Assembly (NCBI GenBank): GCA_030562195.1
Contig: JAUJPP010000012.1
Location: 372,001-436,000, forward strand
Direction of reading: 5' to 3'
From: Nipponacmea schrenckii
Taxonomy: Eukaryota > Mollusca > Gastropoda > Lottiidae
Length of the DNA stretch: 64,000 bases
A model generated the notes under the pieces. The model saw nothing but the letters and a program-made list of their open reading frames with translations, was not told where the DNA came from and did no database searches. Shown here piece after piece: positions 10,685 through 20,204 of this stretch (position 1 is the stretch's first letter; the number at the start of each line of letters is the position of its first letter). The position numbers and the translations under genes are program-made.

Positions 10685-12713
10685 TTTTTAAAACATTAAT
10701 ATAATCGTCTTTATTTATAATTCCCTTTTCTAATAATCTTTTTAAAATAGCGTGTATTTCATTTGAATCAGATTGATGTCCATGTTTCATTGCCAGGGGC
10801 GTAGCTACCGGGGGGGTGTGGGGGGGTGTCACACCCCCCCACTTTTACTGAACTCGTCGGTAAAACGCGGAATCGGTCGGTAAAAAGGGGGGTCATGGAT
10901 GGAACCGTCGGTAAAACGCGGAATCGATCGATTAAACCGATTAATTAACCTAAAAAGTCAAAACCTTGTGTTGGTTATGATCGGTCGATAAAAGACGGCA
11001 AGGTGGGACCGTCGGTAAAACCAATTAACCTAAAAAGTAAAAACCTTGTGTTGGTTATGATTTTATCAGTAAACTGTCAACATTAAAAGTATTTTTTTTT
11101 TACTGAAACTACCGGAATCGGTCGGTATAAGTTGGTTATGACTGGAGTCTTCGGTAAAACCGATTGGTTAACAGATACCCTTGTTATTGGTAAGCTGTTC
11201 GTTATTTGAATTTGTCGGTAAAACGCGGAATTGGCCGATAGAAGAAGGTCATAGATGGAGCCGTGGGTAAAACCGATCTGTTAACCGAAAGAGTGAAAAC
11301 CTTGTGTCTCTTAAGATGTTATCGGTAAACCGTTCGTCTACATTAAAGTGATTTTTACTAAACTTGTCGATAAAACGCGGAATCGGTCGATAATAGACGG
11401 TCATGGATGGGAAATAGAGCCTTCAGTAAAACCGATTGGCTGACCGAAAGTGTGGAAACCTTGTGTCAGTTATGATGTTATCGGAAAACTGTTCGTCTAC
11501 ATAAAAAGTGATTTTTACTGAACTTGTCGGTAAACCGCAGAATAGGTCGAAAAAGGCTATATAAAACATATGGTTGTCCGACGAAAATTGATAATTTTGA
11601 CCGGTGGAAACGACTTCCAAAATCGCGTCAGATGTATTTTCCGGGTTTCCAAGTATGTAAAATTTTCTGGGGAAGGACCCCGGAACCCCCCGCCACTGCA
11701 AGGGCCGAATATGAAGGCCTTTGGCCTGCAGGGCTTGCCTTGGAAAAATCACCTTTCAGTCCCCCCTCTCAGGCATATTCTAGATACACCCCTGATTGAT
11801 ATGGTTTTCTAAGGTTTAGGATTTGCTTTAACGATGGATTTCGTTCGTGTATAATGTATATACTTAAAAGTGCGAGTAAGTTATTTTTTGCCCCGGGAAG
11901 AACACGTGTTCGTCGGTAAAACTTTGACGTTACACGTGTTCGTCGGTAAAACTTAGACGTTACACCCCCCCCCCCCCCCAGTCAAAATGGTCACGCTACG
12001 CTCCTGTTCATTGCTTCAATAATTACATTAAGTCTGTTAAGTAATTGTTCGGGATCATCTGATAAAAAAGTTATTCCATCTCCAGATATCAAATTATTGA
12101 ATTCGTCTATTTCTTCTATGATTGGATTATTTTCACCATATTCATCCGATTCATCAACTTCATTCATGGCTTTGATATGTAGCTCAACTTCTTTCATTCT
12201 GTTTGTTATTGCTCCTGTCTTTTTAGTATCAATTAGAAGTTTTAAGTACTCTATTAAATCAGTGTAATTGGCAATGGCAATGTCCCCTCCGTTCATCAAA
12301 TCTATTATTCCGTGTGTTAATCTATATATAAAGGGTTTTGTATCTATTTTAAATTGAGGGTAACGATGATCGAACAATATTCTAAAACCATTGAATAATA
12401 ACCCATAATCATCCACAACTGGTTTAATAGACTTTGGTAATGTTGGGTCAGGATTTGAAAAATAACGTTTTATATCATCAAGTGATTTTATAATAAATTC
12501 ATTTTCTGGGACATTTTGTATAGCAGGAGGTGGAACATTTTCTATAGCAGGAATATTTTCTTGCTGTTGTTTTAATAGAGGCTTAAATAAAGTTGATAAA
12601 CTCTCCTCCATTCCCATTTGCGATAATCTTCTATCTTCAATTTTAGATTTTAATTTATCTTTAGTTTTAATGTATTCTTTATTTCTCTTTAATATTTTAT
12701 TCCAATCAGTCAT
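10677..12713 (-). pseudogene. Gene M, unknown, split by a hAT element (copy 2)
   Basis: Starts at 12713, two bases after the ATPase stop, and ends at 10677 with a TGA overlapping the penton ATG. The hAT insertion at 10794-12006 interrupts it. Removing the insertion and one 8-bp duplication leaves 816 bases, exactly 272 codons with no stop inside, so the gene was open before the insertion. Layout: lysine-rich N-terminal helix, proline/PAIEN linker (~50-70), then a mostly helical, acidic C-terminal region. The region includes the segment GIIDLMNGGDIAIANYTDL. No catalytic motif or family recognised. Its place between ATPase and penton suggests a structural or packaging role. Confidence 0.7.
10794..12006. 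mobile_element. Non-autonomous hAT-type transposon, 1213 bp
   Basis: Begins CAGGGGCGTAGC and ends GCTACGCTCCTG, terminal inverted repeats of 12 bp with one mismatch. It is flanked by a perfect 8-bp duplication TTCATTGC at 10786-10793 and 12007-12014. The unoccupied site is visible in copy 3 near 63313-63326. An 8-bp duplication and CAGGGG ends are the hallmark of hAT elements. The interior has no transposase frame. It consists of diverged internal repeats of GTCGGTAAAACGCGGAATCGG, many carrying a CGGTAAAA core, plus G and C homopolymers near the ends. Short frames at 11423-11812 are shadows. Confidence 0.92.
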
Positions 12714-12715
12714 TT

Positions 12716-13459
12716 TTAATTGCAAATATTTGTCATAACTTTTTTTCCAGCTGGTTTTCTGGTATTTACAAAGATATATCCATGATCGTCAGGATTGCTC
12801 CATTGTCTTCTACAAAGTTTTTTAAATTCATCTTTCTCCATACCATGAATTATTGATTGGAGTATTTGAGATAGATCTTTATCGTTTAATTCAAACAAAA
12901 TAAAACAATTAGCGTTCTTTCTAATAAACATTCCGTCCATTCCATAAAATGATTGAGATTGGTATATACAATGACAATTGTGATGTCTTCCTTTAGTAAA
13001 GAATTCTTGTTGGACTGTTTGGTTTGATTGTGCTACACAGTCATCGAAAATGATCAGGTTTTTCCTTTTCTTGTCGATATTAGACAAATCTAAATCGTTC
13101 ACGTTCTTGGTTAGTAAAACTTGAATATCAGTTGGTGTTAATGATGGGTTGTTTTCTTTTATACAATAATTTATAAATTCTTCAGGAGTTTTATCATTTT
13201 GAAGATCTTCGTTCTGTTCATAAATTCGAAATATTTGCTGTATATCATCTTTTTGTAAATATTCTAAGGCTTTCAGAAATTGATAATATAATTGATCTGG
13301 AGTTGATGTATAAATGTAAAGGGAATTAAAATCTAATAATTTGGGTGTTGTTAACATCTTAAATAAGAGGTGAGTTTTTCCTGATCCTGATTGACCAACA
13401 ATACACATTAACATTGGATTTTGTGGAAACCTATCTGAATGTTTAAATTTTGTAGCCAT
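12716..13459 (-). CDS. ATP: Genome-packaging ATPase, intact (copy 2)
   Basis: 247 codons, start at 13459 in an ATTAAAAATGG context. FtsK/HerA-A32-like ATPase that would drive DNA into the capsid. Walker A GQSGSGKT at about residues 19-26; Walker B LIIFDDC at about 137-143; further on, the conserved KGRHHNC and QSQSFYGM segments (sensor region), typical of Polinton and NCLDV packaging ATPases. The C-terminus ends in a basic KPAGKKV stretch. Uninterrupted, in contrast to the copy 1 version. Two bases separate it from both neighbours, so it belongs to a compact late-gene block. Confidence 0.9.
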   Translation of the reverse strand: MATKFKHSDRFPQNPMLMCIVGQSGSGKTHLLFKMLTTPKLLDFNSLYIYTSTPDQLYYQFLKALEYLQKDDIQQIFRIYEQNEDLQNDKTPEEFINYCIKENNPSLTPTDIQVLLTKNVNDLDLSNIDKKRKNLIIFDDCVAQSNQTVQQEFFTKGRHHNCHCIYQSQSFYGMDGMFIRKNANCFILFELNDKDLSQILQSIIHGMEKDEFKKLCRRQWSNPDDHGYIFVNTRKPAGKKVMTNICN

Positions 13460-13461
13460 TT

Positions 13462-14024
13462 TTAATGAAGATTTAATACAATACCGTCTCCTTTGTATTT
13501 CGAAAGATACAAACCATCACCACTGCGAATGTGTTTAAGTATTAATCCCTCTTCTTCTTTTTTAATCTCAGTTTCACCCGTATCGATTTGATCAATTAAC
13601 TTAGACAAACCTTCTTTTACTGTTTTCTTGGTTGCGTGATTGAATTGTTTAACACTTGCTAAGATATCCTTGATCCCAGAACCTTTGGCTAATTTTTCCA
13701 TTTCTAAATTATTTATTATTTTCTGTTTGCAGCGTCTTCGGCTTTTTTCTTATTTACCGCTGACGCTATACCACTAGCTCCACCGGCAACAGCACCTGCA
13801 GCTGCTAATCCTCCGAAAATTAATGGGAGAAGAAATAGAAACCCACCTTCTTTAGCTTGCTTGTCTATTTCATTATAATTAATATTGTCCAGTACTTTAT
13901 GATTTTTTAGTTTGTTAATAGTTGATTGTGAAATATGTATCTTTATACCATTATAAGTAATTGTTTTCGGTTTCCCTTTTTCGATTGATTCTAATATTTT
14001 AGCAACTAAAACTTCTGGTTTCAT
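13462..14024 (-). pseudogene. Glycine-rich minor capsid protein, broken in the middle (copy 2)
   Basis: Start at 14024, TTTAAAAATG context. The first part (to 13716) carries the hydrophobic glycine/alanine stretch with FLLPLIFGGLAAAGAVAGG. A 4-bp loss with substitutions near 13713-13725 introduces stops. The remainder (13701-13462) then carries on with the KGSGIKDIL segment and the C-terminal GDGLYLSKYKG motif. Copy 1 shows that both parts are one protein of about 188 residues. Inferred internal, membrane-interacting capsid component; exact function unknown. Confidence 0.75.
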
Positions 14025-14041
14025 TTTTAAAGTTAAAAATT

Positions 14042-15392
14042 TTATTCAATTCTATTCATCTTTCTATCCATTATATTTATGATATGACGAGATTCCTCTA
14101 ACAAGAGACAATACCCTACCATATCTCCTGCTGTTTTTTCAATGTATACAGATAACTGTACTCCTGTTTTGAACAAATCTTCTTTATGAGCAGAGAGATC
14201 AAAACAAAATATAGGATAATTCAAAATAAAATCGAAATAATTAAACTGTGGTACATTTCCAAATAATTCGCTCATAAGCTTATAGTTTCTATACAACTCA
14301 TTAAAGTCCTTCGTATCAGGATTTATTTTTAAGGGTTGATTTGGATAATTTTCATTGTTTAATCTTACTTGAACCCTTTTTTATTTTAGGATCTCCAAAG
14401 TTGTCACCAGTTACTTTAAAAAGGTTGTTGTTCGTTTGTGAATCTGGAAGATTTTTGAAACCAAGTATTAAATATCTTGCTGGTTTTGTGGTATTTGTCA
14501 CTTGCCATGTGAAATTCTCCCCTGTGATTGTTATCGATCCAATCGTATTTCTTCTTAAAAATGCTATTTCAATATCTTTTTTCAAACTACTAAGAAGTCT
14601 TGTTTCTACTTCGATTGTTGGGGTTATTACTGGCACGTATAATTGGATATCGGTTATTTCTAATTTAGCATTTGAATTGTTTTCTCCAAAAAATATTCTA
14701 TCGTTATTTATTAATCTTTGAAGATGGATTTTGAAGGGTAGACCAATGTAAACTTTCCTGTGCTCAAGTAATCCAAAGAGGGGATATAAATTCCAGTTTA
14801 TGTACGAACCCCAGCTATTTCTATCAATAGGTTTATTGTAAAATACAACCCTCTGTTTATAACCTTCATTATTTTGAAATTTGGTTATATTGATCAAATT
14901 GTTAACACTAGTTCTAACTGCTGCCAAGTTGGCGTCTGCTTGTAAATTATCTTCTTTAGATTGTATTTCCCCATCTCCCGTGTCTGGCATCCAACCCGAT
15001 GCCGTTGTATAATTTTTTGGATACAAAAGAGTTTTAAGCATTGTGTCAAACTCACCTGGGTGTTTGATTGTTTCAATTATATTTGAACCGGCTTCTAAAA
15101 CCATTTCGCTAAATAAAGAGGGGAAGAAATTGTTCTCCAATGTTACCATCTGTTGGGGAAAACGATTTTGATTTAGGGCCCCATCCTTAATTTTGAAATC
15201 ACAGCGGAAGTAAGCATCGGAAAGAAGTAACCAATTGGACAACGAATTGATTTCAAATGTGATCCTACCTCCGTCATTAATCTGAGATTTGGACCCAACA
15301 GTTGGAGATATAATGATGTAGTCTTCTTTTTTCTTATTGAATGTATATTCTATTGGTTCATGAAGTTGAAAGATCGGATCGAGTTTTGCCAT
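14042..15392 (-). pseudogene. MCP: Major capsid protein with one homopolymer frameshift (copy 2)
   Basis: Start MAKLDP at 15392, TTATTAAAAATGG context. About 450 residues, a usual length for Polinton double-jelly-roll capsid proteins. The first ~335 residues are open, with segments such as FPSLFSEMVLEAGSNIIE, INWNLYPLFGLLEHRKV and the NLPD loop near the frameshift. At 14376-14381 a run of six A (five in copy 1) shifts the frame, and the C-terminal ~115 residues then continue to the stop at 14042. The lesion could be real or a homopolymer sequencing error. The pVI-like gene lies 22 bases upstream and the minor capsid gene 17 bases downstream. Confidence 0.85.
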
Positions 15393-15414
15393 TTTTAATA
15401 AGAGGATTTAGGCT

Positions 15415-15690
15415 TTATCCCAACACCTTAAATCCTTGGCCTTGTTTCGCTTTTTGTCTAAGTTCTCTTATTTTGCGCAATTCATCTAATTCATTTTTTT
15501 GTTGGACAGATTTGCTAATTGAACTCGCTGCCTGCCCCACTGATGAAATCGCTTTTGCCCCCGAGGATATAAGGTCTTTGTTTCTAGTTACAAAGGATGT
15601 AACCTTTGGTATAAGGGACATCAATCCAGAGAAGAACCCATCTCCAGTGTAATTGAACTTTTCCTTTTCATGCTTTAAAATCAATCCCAT
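15415..15690 (-). CDS. Small amphipathic capsid-associated protein (pVI-like), 91 aa
   Basis: Start chosen at the MGLILKHEKE methionine (15690), preceded by ATTAAAAAT, rather than an upstream TTG. A GDGFFSGLMSLIPKV segment near residues 16-30 could form a membrane-active amphipathic helix. It is followed by a Ser/Ala-rich helix and a charged C-terminal coiled coil (ELDELRKIRELRQ). Size, position next to MCP and the amphipathic N-terminus resemble the membrane-lytic minor capsid peptide of adenoviruses and related elements. That is inference from layout, since no sequence match could be run. Confidence 0.6.
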   Translation of the reverse strand: MGLILKHEKEKFNYTGDGFFSGLMSLIPKVTSFVTRNKDLISSGAKAISSVGQAASSISKSVQQKNELDELRKIRELRQKAKQGQGFKVLG

Positions 15691-15848
15691 ATTTTTAATA
15701 GAGTAGATTTGATAAAACAACAAAAGAATTTTATTATAAAATCAATATATACAAGTATAAATATATTCTATACATTAATCAATAATCAATACATCATTAT
15801 TAATAGCTCCTCATGTAATCAGTTACGGATGTTGATATAAGGTTGTGT

Positions 15849-16050
15849 TCAAATGCGCAGTCTCAGAGGAATGATATTCCTTTTCTATGTTAATAAGTTA
15901 CTTCAATGCGCAGTCTCAGAGGAACGATGTTCCTTTTCTATGTTTCAATGCGCAATCTCAGAGGAACGATATTCCTCTTTTATGTTAATAAGCTACTTCA
16001 ATGCGCATTCTCAGAGGAACGATATTCCTCTTTTATGTTAATAAGATCAC
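15849..16050. repeat. Four tandem units containing a palindrome, inside the Polinton
   Basis: Units of about 53 bp (one of 42) begin TCAATGCGCAGTCTCAGAGG. Each contains a near-perfect palindrome AGGAACGATATTCCT, in three sequence variants, followed by TTATGTTAATAAG. They lie in the only long non-coding space of copy 2, between the pVI-like gene and the outer gene. Frames reported here (15853-16094) are repeat artefacts. A regulatory or replication role is possible but not shown. Confidence 0.75.
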
Positions 16051-16325
16051 ATGATACTGTATTATTGATTATTCATAACATCTGTGCCACGTAACCTGAA
16101 AAATAAAATGGAGAATTTATTATCAAATATTTTACACACAATCTTAGATTGTTTTGGTTAAGACTCACAAATATATTTAAAACGTTACTTATTCAGAATT
16201 ATTCAGAAACCATTCGTTCTAGTTTTATAATCTTCTTATTTCTGAGCAAATGCATTATTGACAAACTTAAAATAATTAAACTGTTAATATTAGATATAGA
16301 TATTACATACCTGAATTGTCAACTG
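16051..16325. other. AT-rich spacer, no gene seen
   Basis: Downstream of the outer gene; no supported frame. Confidence 0.5.
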
Positions 16326-16979
16326 TTAATCCCTTGTCCAGAATCTTCTTTCATCGGGATTTGTTTTTAGCCCATGTTTGATTTTGGGTAATATTGATAG
16401 AAATTTTGAAATCGGTAAATTTATATCTTTCAATTTACCATATTGTGTGCATAGTTTGGCAAGTTTTCTCAACTTTTGGCTATAACTTACAGAAATTTTT
16501 AATTTCTCTTTTATAAAAGAGGTATATGATTCTAAGTTTAAGTTGTACAGTTTTTGAAGCCACAATCCATATATTACATAATATTTTATGGAACGTGAAC
16601 AACTTTGGCTCACTAAATCGTCACATTTTTTTAAATTATTCAGCACAGTTTCCTTATTATTGATTGTCTCATCAAAGTTTCCAATTTCCTCAGGCGTTTC
16701 CTTGTTATTGAGGAACTTTTTCAGTTTATTAAAAATATCCTCATCAATGGTAGGTTGCGGGTTAAAAACGACATTTTTAGGTTTTTTTGACAGTTTTCGA
16801 ACCGTGAGTTTTTCGAATAATTCAGCCTCTAACAATCCCTTTAACCATAGAATACGATTCAATTCATTTAAATAGTCAAGTCTTTCCTTATGGTACCTCT
16901 TATGTAATTCGATAAGTTCACTGATATCTTGTTTTGAATCGCCACCATCATCTATGTTCATATCTTCCTCGTCCGACAT
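16326..16979 (-). CDS. Unknown Polinton outer gene, 217 aa
   Basis: Start chosen at MSDEEDMNIDDGG (16979), not the further upstream frame start at 17105, because a TATA/initiator pair ends just upstream of it. Acidic N-terminus (~1-25); helical charged middle; a basic C-terminal part with SYSQKLRKLAKL and YGKLKDINLPISKF, a spacing of lysines and leucines suggestive of a nucleic-acid-binding helical domain. Ends DERRFWTRD. Open throughout. Oriented like the capsid genes but separated from them by ~650 bp with the palindromic repeats. Its membership in the Polinton is inferred from position; copies 1 and 3 do not cover this part. Confidence 0.6.
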   Translation of the reverse strand: MSDEEDMNIDDGGDSKQDISELIELHKRYHKERLDYLNELNRILWLKGLLEAELFEKLTVRKLSKKPKNVVFNPQPTIDEDIFNKLKKFLNNKETPEEIGNFDETINNKETVLNNLKKCDDLVSQSCSRSIKYYVIYGLWLQKLYNLNLESYTSFIKEKLKISVSYSQKLRKLAKLCTQYGKLKDINLPISKFLSILPKIKHGLKTNPDERRFWTRD

Positions 16980-17018
16980 TTTATATAATGAAACACACTT
17001 CACGTTTATGTATAATAG

Positions 17019-17053
17019 ACTGATGCGAGCGGCTTTTCTCTCTCGCTTATATA
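17019..17053 (-). promoter_or_regulatory. TATA box plus initiator for the outer gene
   Basis: On the - strand TATATAAG (17053-17046) lies about 32 bases before a TCAGT initiator whose A is at 17021. The ATG follows 42 bases later at 16979. This spacing is canonical for an RNA polymerase II core promoter. Confidence 0.6.
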
Positions 17054-17105
17054 CTGTTAAAAGACATTCTAGAAACTTCCATTTTGATCTAGAAACATGA
17101 CGCAA

Positions 17106-17430
17106 CCAACAGAAATGTAACTGAACTACGCTGAGAATATTGATTTAACAATCAGCAGACGACTATGTTAAAGACTGGGATATCGAATTATCGATTGTCA
17201 TTAGTAATTCAATATTCCTACATTTCAAATACCTATTTATTAACTGTGTTATTCACACAACTCACGTTTTATTTATATTATTAGAGATGGAAGATGTTTC
17301 TCACCTTTATATTTAGCCCATGGAAAACCGGGAAGTTTAGTTAGAGATTTCTGAATGTCCCCTGATCCAAAATAGATTTTAGGGGAATGAATGTTTATAA
17401 AAGACATTTTTTGGTCTATTTATTCTAAAA
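17106..17430. other. No gene seen; possible outer end of copy 2
   Basis: AT-rich, no supported frame. The Polinton terminus, if present, should be here, but no inverted partner is available in the window to define it. Confidence 0.3.
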
Positions 17431-18203
17431 AGTCATAGAGTATTTAGATATCCGGTAGACCGGAGTGGAGCATAGCCACAGACTCATCGGTATAACATAT
17501 TTACAAAATACACAATAATATCCACATAATACATAATGAAACATATATAAACAATAAGTAATAAACATAGATACGTTTATGAGAGTAATGTGAAAAGTAG
17601 AAGTCGAATATATCAAAATAATTCATACAGATTGCATATTACCGATTTTTACTAGCATACATTAAATATCGTCCAAGGTTTCTTAATTCTTTTACATTCG
17701 TGGTGCTCATTAATTTGAAAAATTTATAAGTATTTGGTCGTGTGGTATAATATGGCTTTATATATTTCAGGCGTAGTTATTTAAAAGCCGTACATATTAA
17801 AATATGATGGTATTCATCTTCAATTTCGTTCATATTACAAACTTTACATATTCTTTCTTTTCTTTGAATTTTAGTGTACCTGCCGGTTTCTATTAATAAA
17901 TTGTGCGATGACAAGCGAAGTCTACTTATATATTTCAACAAAGCCGAATTTACAGGCTTTGGAGTGAGAAATTGGTAACAAAATATTGATAATATCCTCC
18001 TTTATTTTTTTCGTTTCATTTTTTAAATAATTTTGATTCCATAATTTTGACGTCAACAAAAGTTTCGTCAAATTGAATAGTTTCGTTTTATTGTATGAAA
18101 ATCTACGATCCTTAAATTTAACAATATCTATTTTGGCGCATTTTTTCCTTCCGGTAGGCCGGTTGGCGGTAGGCTTTTGAAACCCACCCATGAGACCAAC
18201 CAA
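17431..18203 (-). pseudogene. LINE 3' fragment (reverse-transcriptase C-terminus and 3' UTR)
   Basis: Read on -, one frame (about 17927-17780) gives SRLRLSSHNLLIETGRYTK followed by CKVCNMNEIEDEYHHILIC. This is the Cys/His (CCHC-like) C-terminal domain also seen in the two larger LINEs here (25279-27018 and 35141-36442). It continues with a GRYLMYASKNR end and a stop near 17644. A different frame upstream (18203-17922) is open for 93 codons, so there is at least one frameshift. 17431-17640 is probably 3' UTR. Strongly 5' truncated. Confidence 0.7.
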
Positions 18204-18649
18204 TCTTTACTTTATCCCAACAGGAAACGTAGCCTTTGAAGTGAAGTTAATGTGGATAACCTGATCACATATCAAAAGGAAACAAAGAATATCTGCAATT
18301 GAAAAGGAGAAACAGACTTTTACTGAACTTTTCTGTAAACAAAAAGGACAAACAATATGTTAACGCTGACCACACACCCAATTAAATCAGATACCAAGAT
18401 TAATTCTTTTTGAAGTCCTGACATTGAAGGAAAATTTGTTTATACTTCATTTTATGCCAAAATGACTAGCTCTATTAAACATTTTCTAAACCCTTTGTCC
18501 TGATTTCACTTCAATTGTATTTCTATTACACAGGTGGCATCTAGAAAGAAAAGGTCTAATCGACATAATCATATACAGAAAAATACAGCAATTCTAGGTA
18601 ATTTATCACTTTAAATCTTGTATCAGATAGTTATAGTTGGTTCTTCGTT

Positions 18650-18895
18650 TAATAGTAGAGTGGGTCTTCGTTTTATAGTTGGGTCTTCTTTTTATAATAG
18701 AGTGGGTCTTCGTTTTATAGTTGAGTGGGTCTTCGTTTTATAGTTGGGTTTTCGTTTTATAGTTGAGTGGGTCTTCGTTTTATAGTTGAGTGGGTCTTCG
18801 TTTTATAGTTGAGTGGGTCTTCGTTTTATAGTAGAGTGGGTCTTCGTTTTATAGTTGGGTCTTCGTTTATAGTAGAGTGGGTCTTCGTTTTATAG
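18650..18895. repeat. Minisatellite (GGGTCTTCGTTTTATAGTTGAGT)n
   Basis: About eleven units of 19 or 23 bp, the difference being presence of GAGT. Second array at 38880-39117 in copy B. Confidence 0.9.
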
Positions 18896-18901
18896 ACACC
18901 C

Positions 18902-19372
18902 CCGTCAACGAACAGTTTACATATTTTCAAATTGAATAAGTGGTATTGAATCATAGATGGACATCTAATACTACTTTATCTACTTAGAAAATAGTAACCA
19001 ATCTGTGTTTATGACTTATCATTTCTAGATGTGCATAAATAATAATGCCCCATACATACTATGGTCAGTCAACGAACAGTTTACATATTTGCACGTAGAA
19101 TAGGTGGTATTGAACACAACATAGATTGACATCTAATACTACTTTATCTACCTAGAAAATATTAACCCGTCTTTGTTTATGACTTATCATTTCTAAATGT
19201 GCATAAATATTGTTGACAAACAATAGTAGAAATAATACCCTATACATACTATTGTCAGTCAACGAACAGTTTATATATTTGCACGTAGAATAAGTGGTAT
19301 TGCACACAGCATAGATTGACATCTAATACTACTTTATCTACTTAGAAAATAGTAACCAGTCTTTGTTTATTA
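18902..19372. repeat. ~190-bp satellite, three monomers
   Basis: Monomers begin at GTCAACGAACAGTTTACATATTT and run through TAGAATAAGTGGTATTGAACA, CATAGATTGACATCTAATAC and CTAGAAAATAGTAACCAGTC to CATACTATGGTCA. Two lengths occur, about 165 and 190 bp, depending on the segment near GTTGACAAACAATAG. The same satellite recurs throughout the window in both orientations. Confidence 0.9.
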
Positions 19373-19401
19373 TCTAGTTCGATGTTCTTTATCGCTTGTG
19401 C

Positions 19402-20179
19402 CTAGTCTTCAGTCACTTCGGTAAACTTCTGTCTGCTCAAAGCATCTGCATCCAAATTTTTCCTGACTGCCCGGTATTTTATCGAAAAGGTGTATACTGC
19501 TAAAGCTGCCAACCAACGATGTCCTGTGGCGTCAAGTTTGGCTTTGGTAAGAATGTACGTACGTGGGTTGTTGTCGGTGTAAACTGTGAACTGGTTATTG
19601 GACAAGTATTGGTCAAATTAAACTGCCCATTTAAGTGCCAGGAACTCCAACTTGTGGGCAGGGTAATTCTTTTCAGACTTTGTCAATGATCTGCTTGCGT
19701 AGGCAATAACTCTTTCCTTCCCCTCTATTTCCTGGTACAAAACACTACCTAGTTCAGCTCAACTGGCATCCGTATGTAAAACAAATGGTTTCGAGAAGTC
19801 TACATATGCTAAAATCGGTGGGTTTACAAGATGTTCCTTCAGCGTATTAAAAGCTAGTTCCTGATTCTCACTCCAATGCCATCCCATTAAACTTGTATCT
19901 ACCTTCCCCTACCAACAATTTACTAAGGTCCTTGGCAATCTTAGAAAAATCCCCGATGTATCTCATGTAGTTCCCCAAGAATCCCAGAAAACGTTGTAAC
20001 TCCTGATGGTTAGTAGGGCGAGGCCAGTTGGTAACCTTCTCTGTTTTCGCTGGATCTGTTTCCACACCATTTGCTGATACTACATGACCTAAGTACTTAA
20101 CTTTTTCCTGGAAGAAATGACATTTCTTAGGGGCTAACTTTAATCCATGGTGAAAAAGTGGTAAAAATACCATTGACAT
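19402..20179 (-). pseudogene. Ty3/gypsy pol remnant (RT end and RNase H), copy A
   Basis: On -: HGLKLAPKKCHFF and KYLGHVVSANGVETDP (RT palm/thumb), FLGFLGNYMRYIGDFSKIA (connection), then the RNase H segments [23 protein letters not shown] and [10 protein letters not shown], then FTVYTDNNPRTY, TGHRWLAALA and DADALSR. The order and motifs are diagnostic of Ty3/gypsy. Broken by at least two in-frame stops (one directly after LKWAV, one in the RNase H TDAS block) and by frameshifts. It is a fragment of about 0.8 kb with no LTR, gag or integrase adjoining, flanked by satellite and the core segment. Confidence 0.85.
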
Positions 20180-20204
20180 TCCAGGTGTTCCTCGTAAGTT
20201 TTGC

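Larger units (their letters stand above)
5985..17105. mobile_element. Polinton/Maverick copy 2, nearly complete except the integrase/protease end
   Basis: Two converging gene blocks: fibre C-terminus, membrane protein and PolB on +; penton, gene M, ATPase, minor capsid, MCP, pVI-like and an outer gene on -. The left end is truncated at about 5985 relative to copy 3, so integrase and protease are absent. The right limit is set here at the start of the promoter-bearing outer gene; no terminal inverted repeat could be identified because its partner end is missing. Several genes remain open, and the broken ones mostly carry one or two small indels. Confidence 0.88.

Noticed and set aside
11423..11812. 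Frames of 80-109 codons inside the hAT element
   Set aside because: Overlapping frames on both strands without transposase motifs; the element is non-autonomous.
14365..14390. Programmed -1 frameshift at the A-run in MCP
   Set aside because: The run fits an A AAA AAG slippery heptamer, but the conserved downstream frame needs a +1 (or -2) move, and -1 meets a stop within a few codons. Copy 1 has one A fewer and no shift, so an indel is the better explanation.
15853..16094. Two 62-codon frames
   Set aside because: They are translations of the tandem palindromic units; repeating peptide, no independent evidence.
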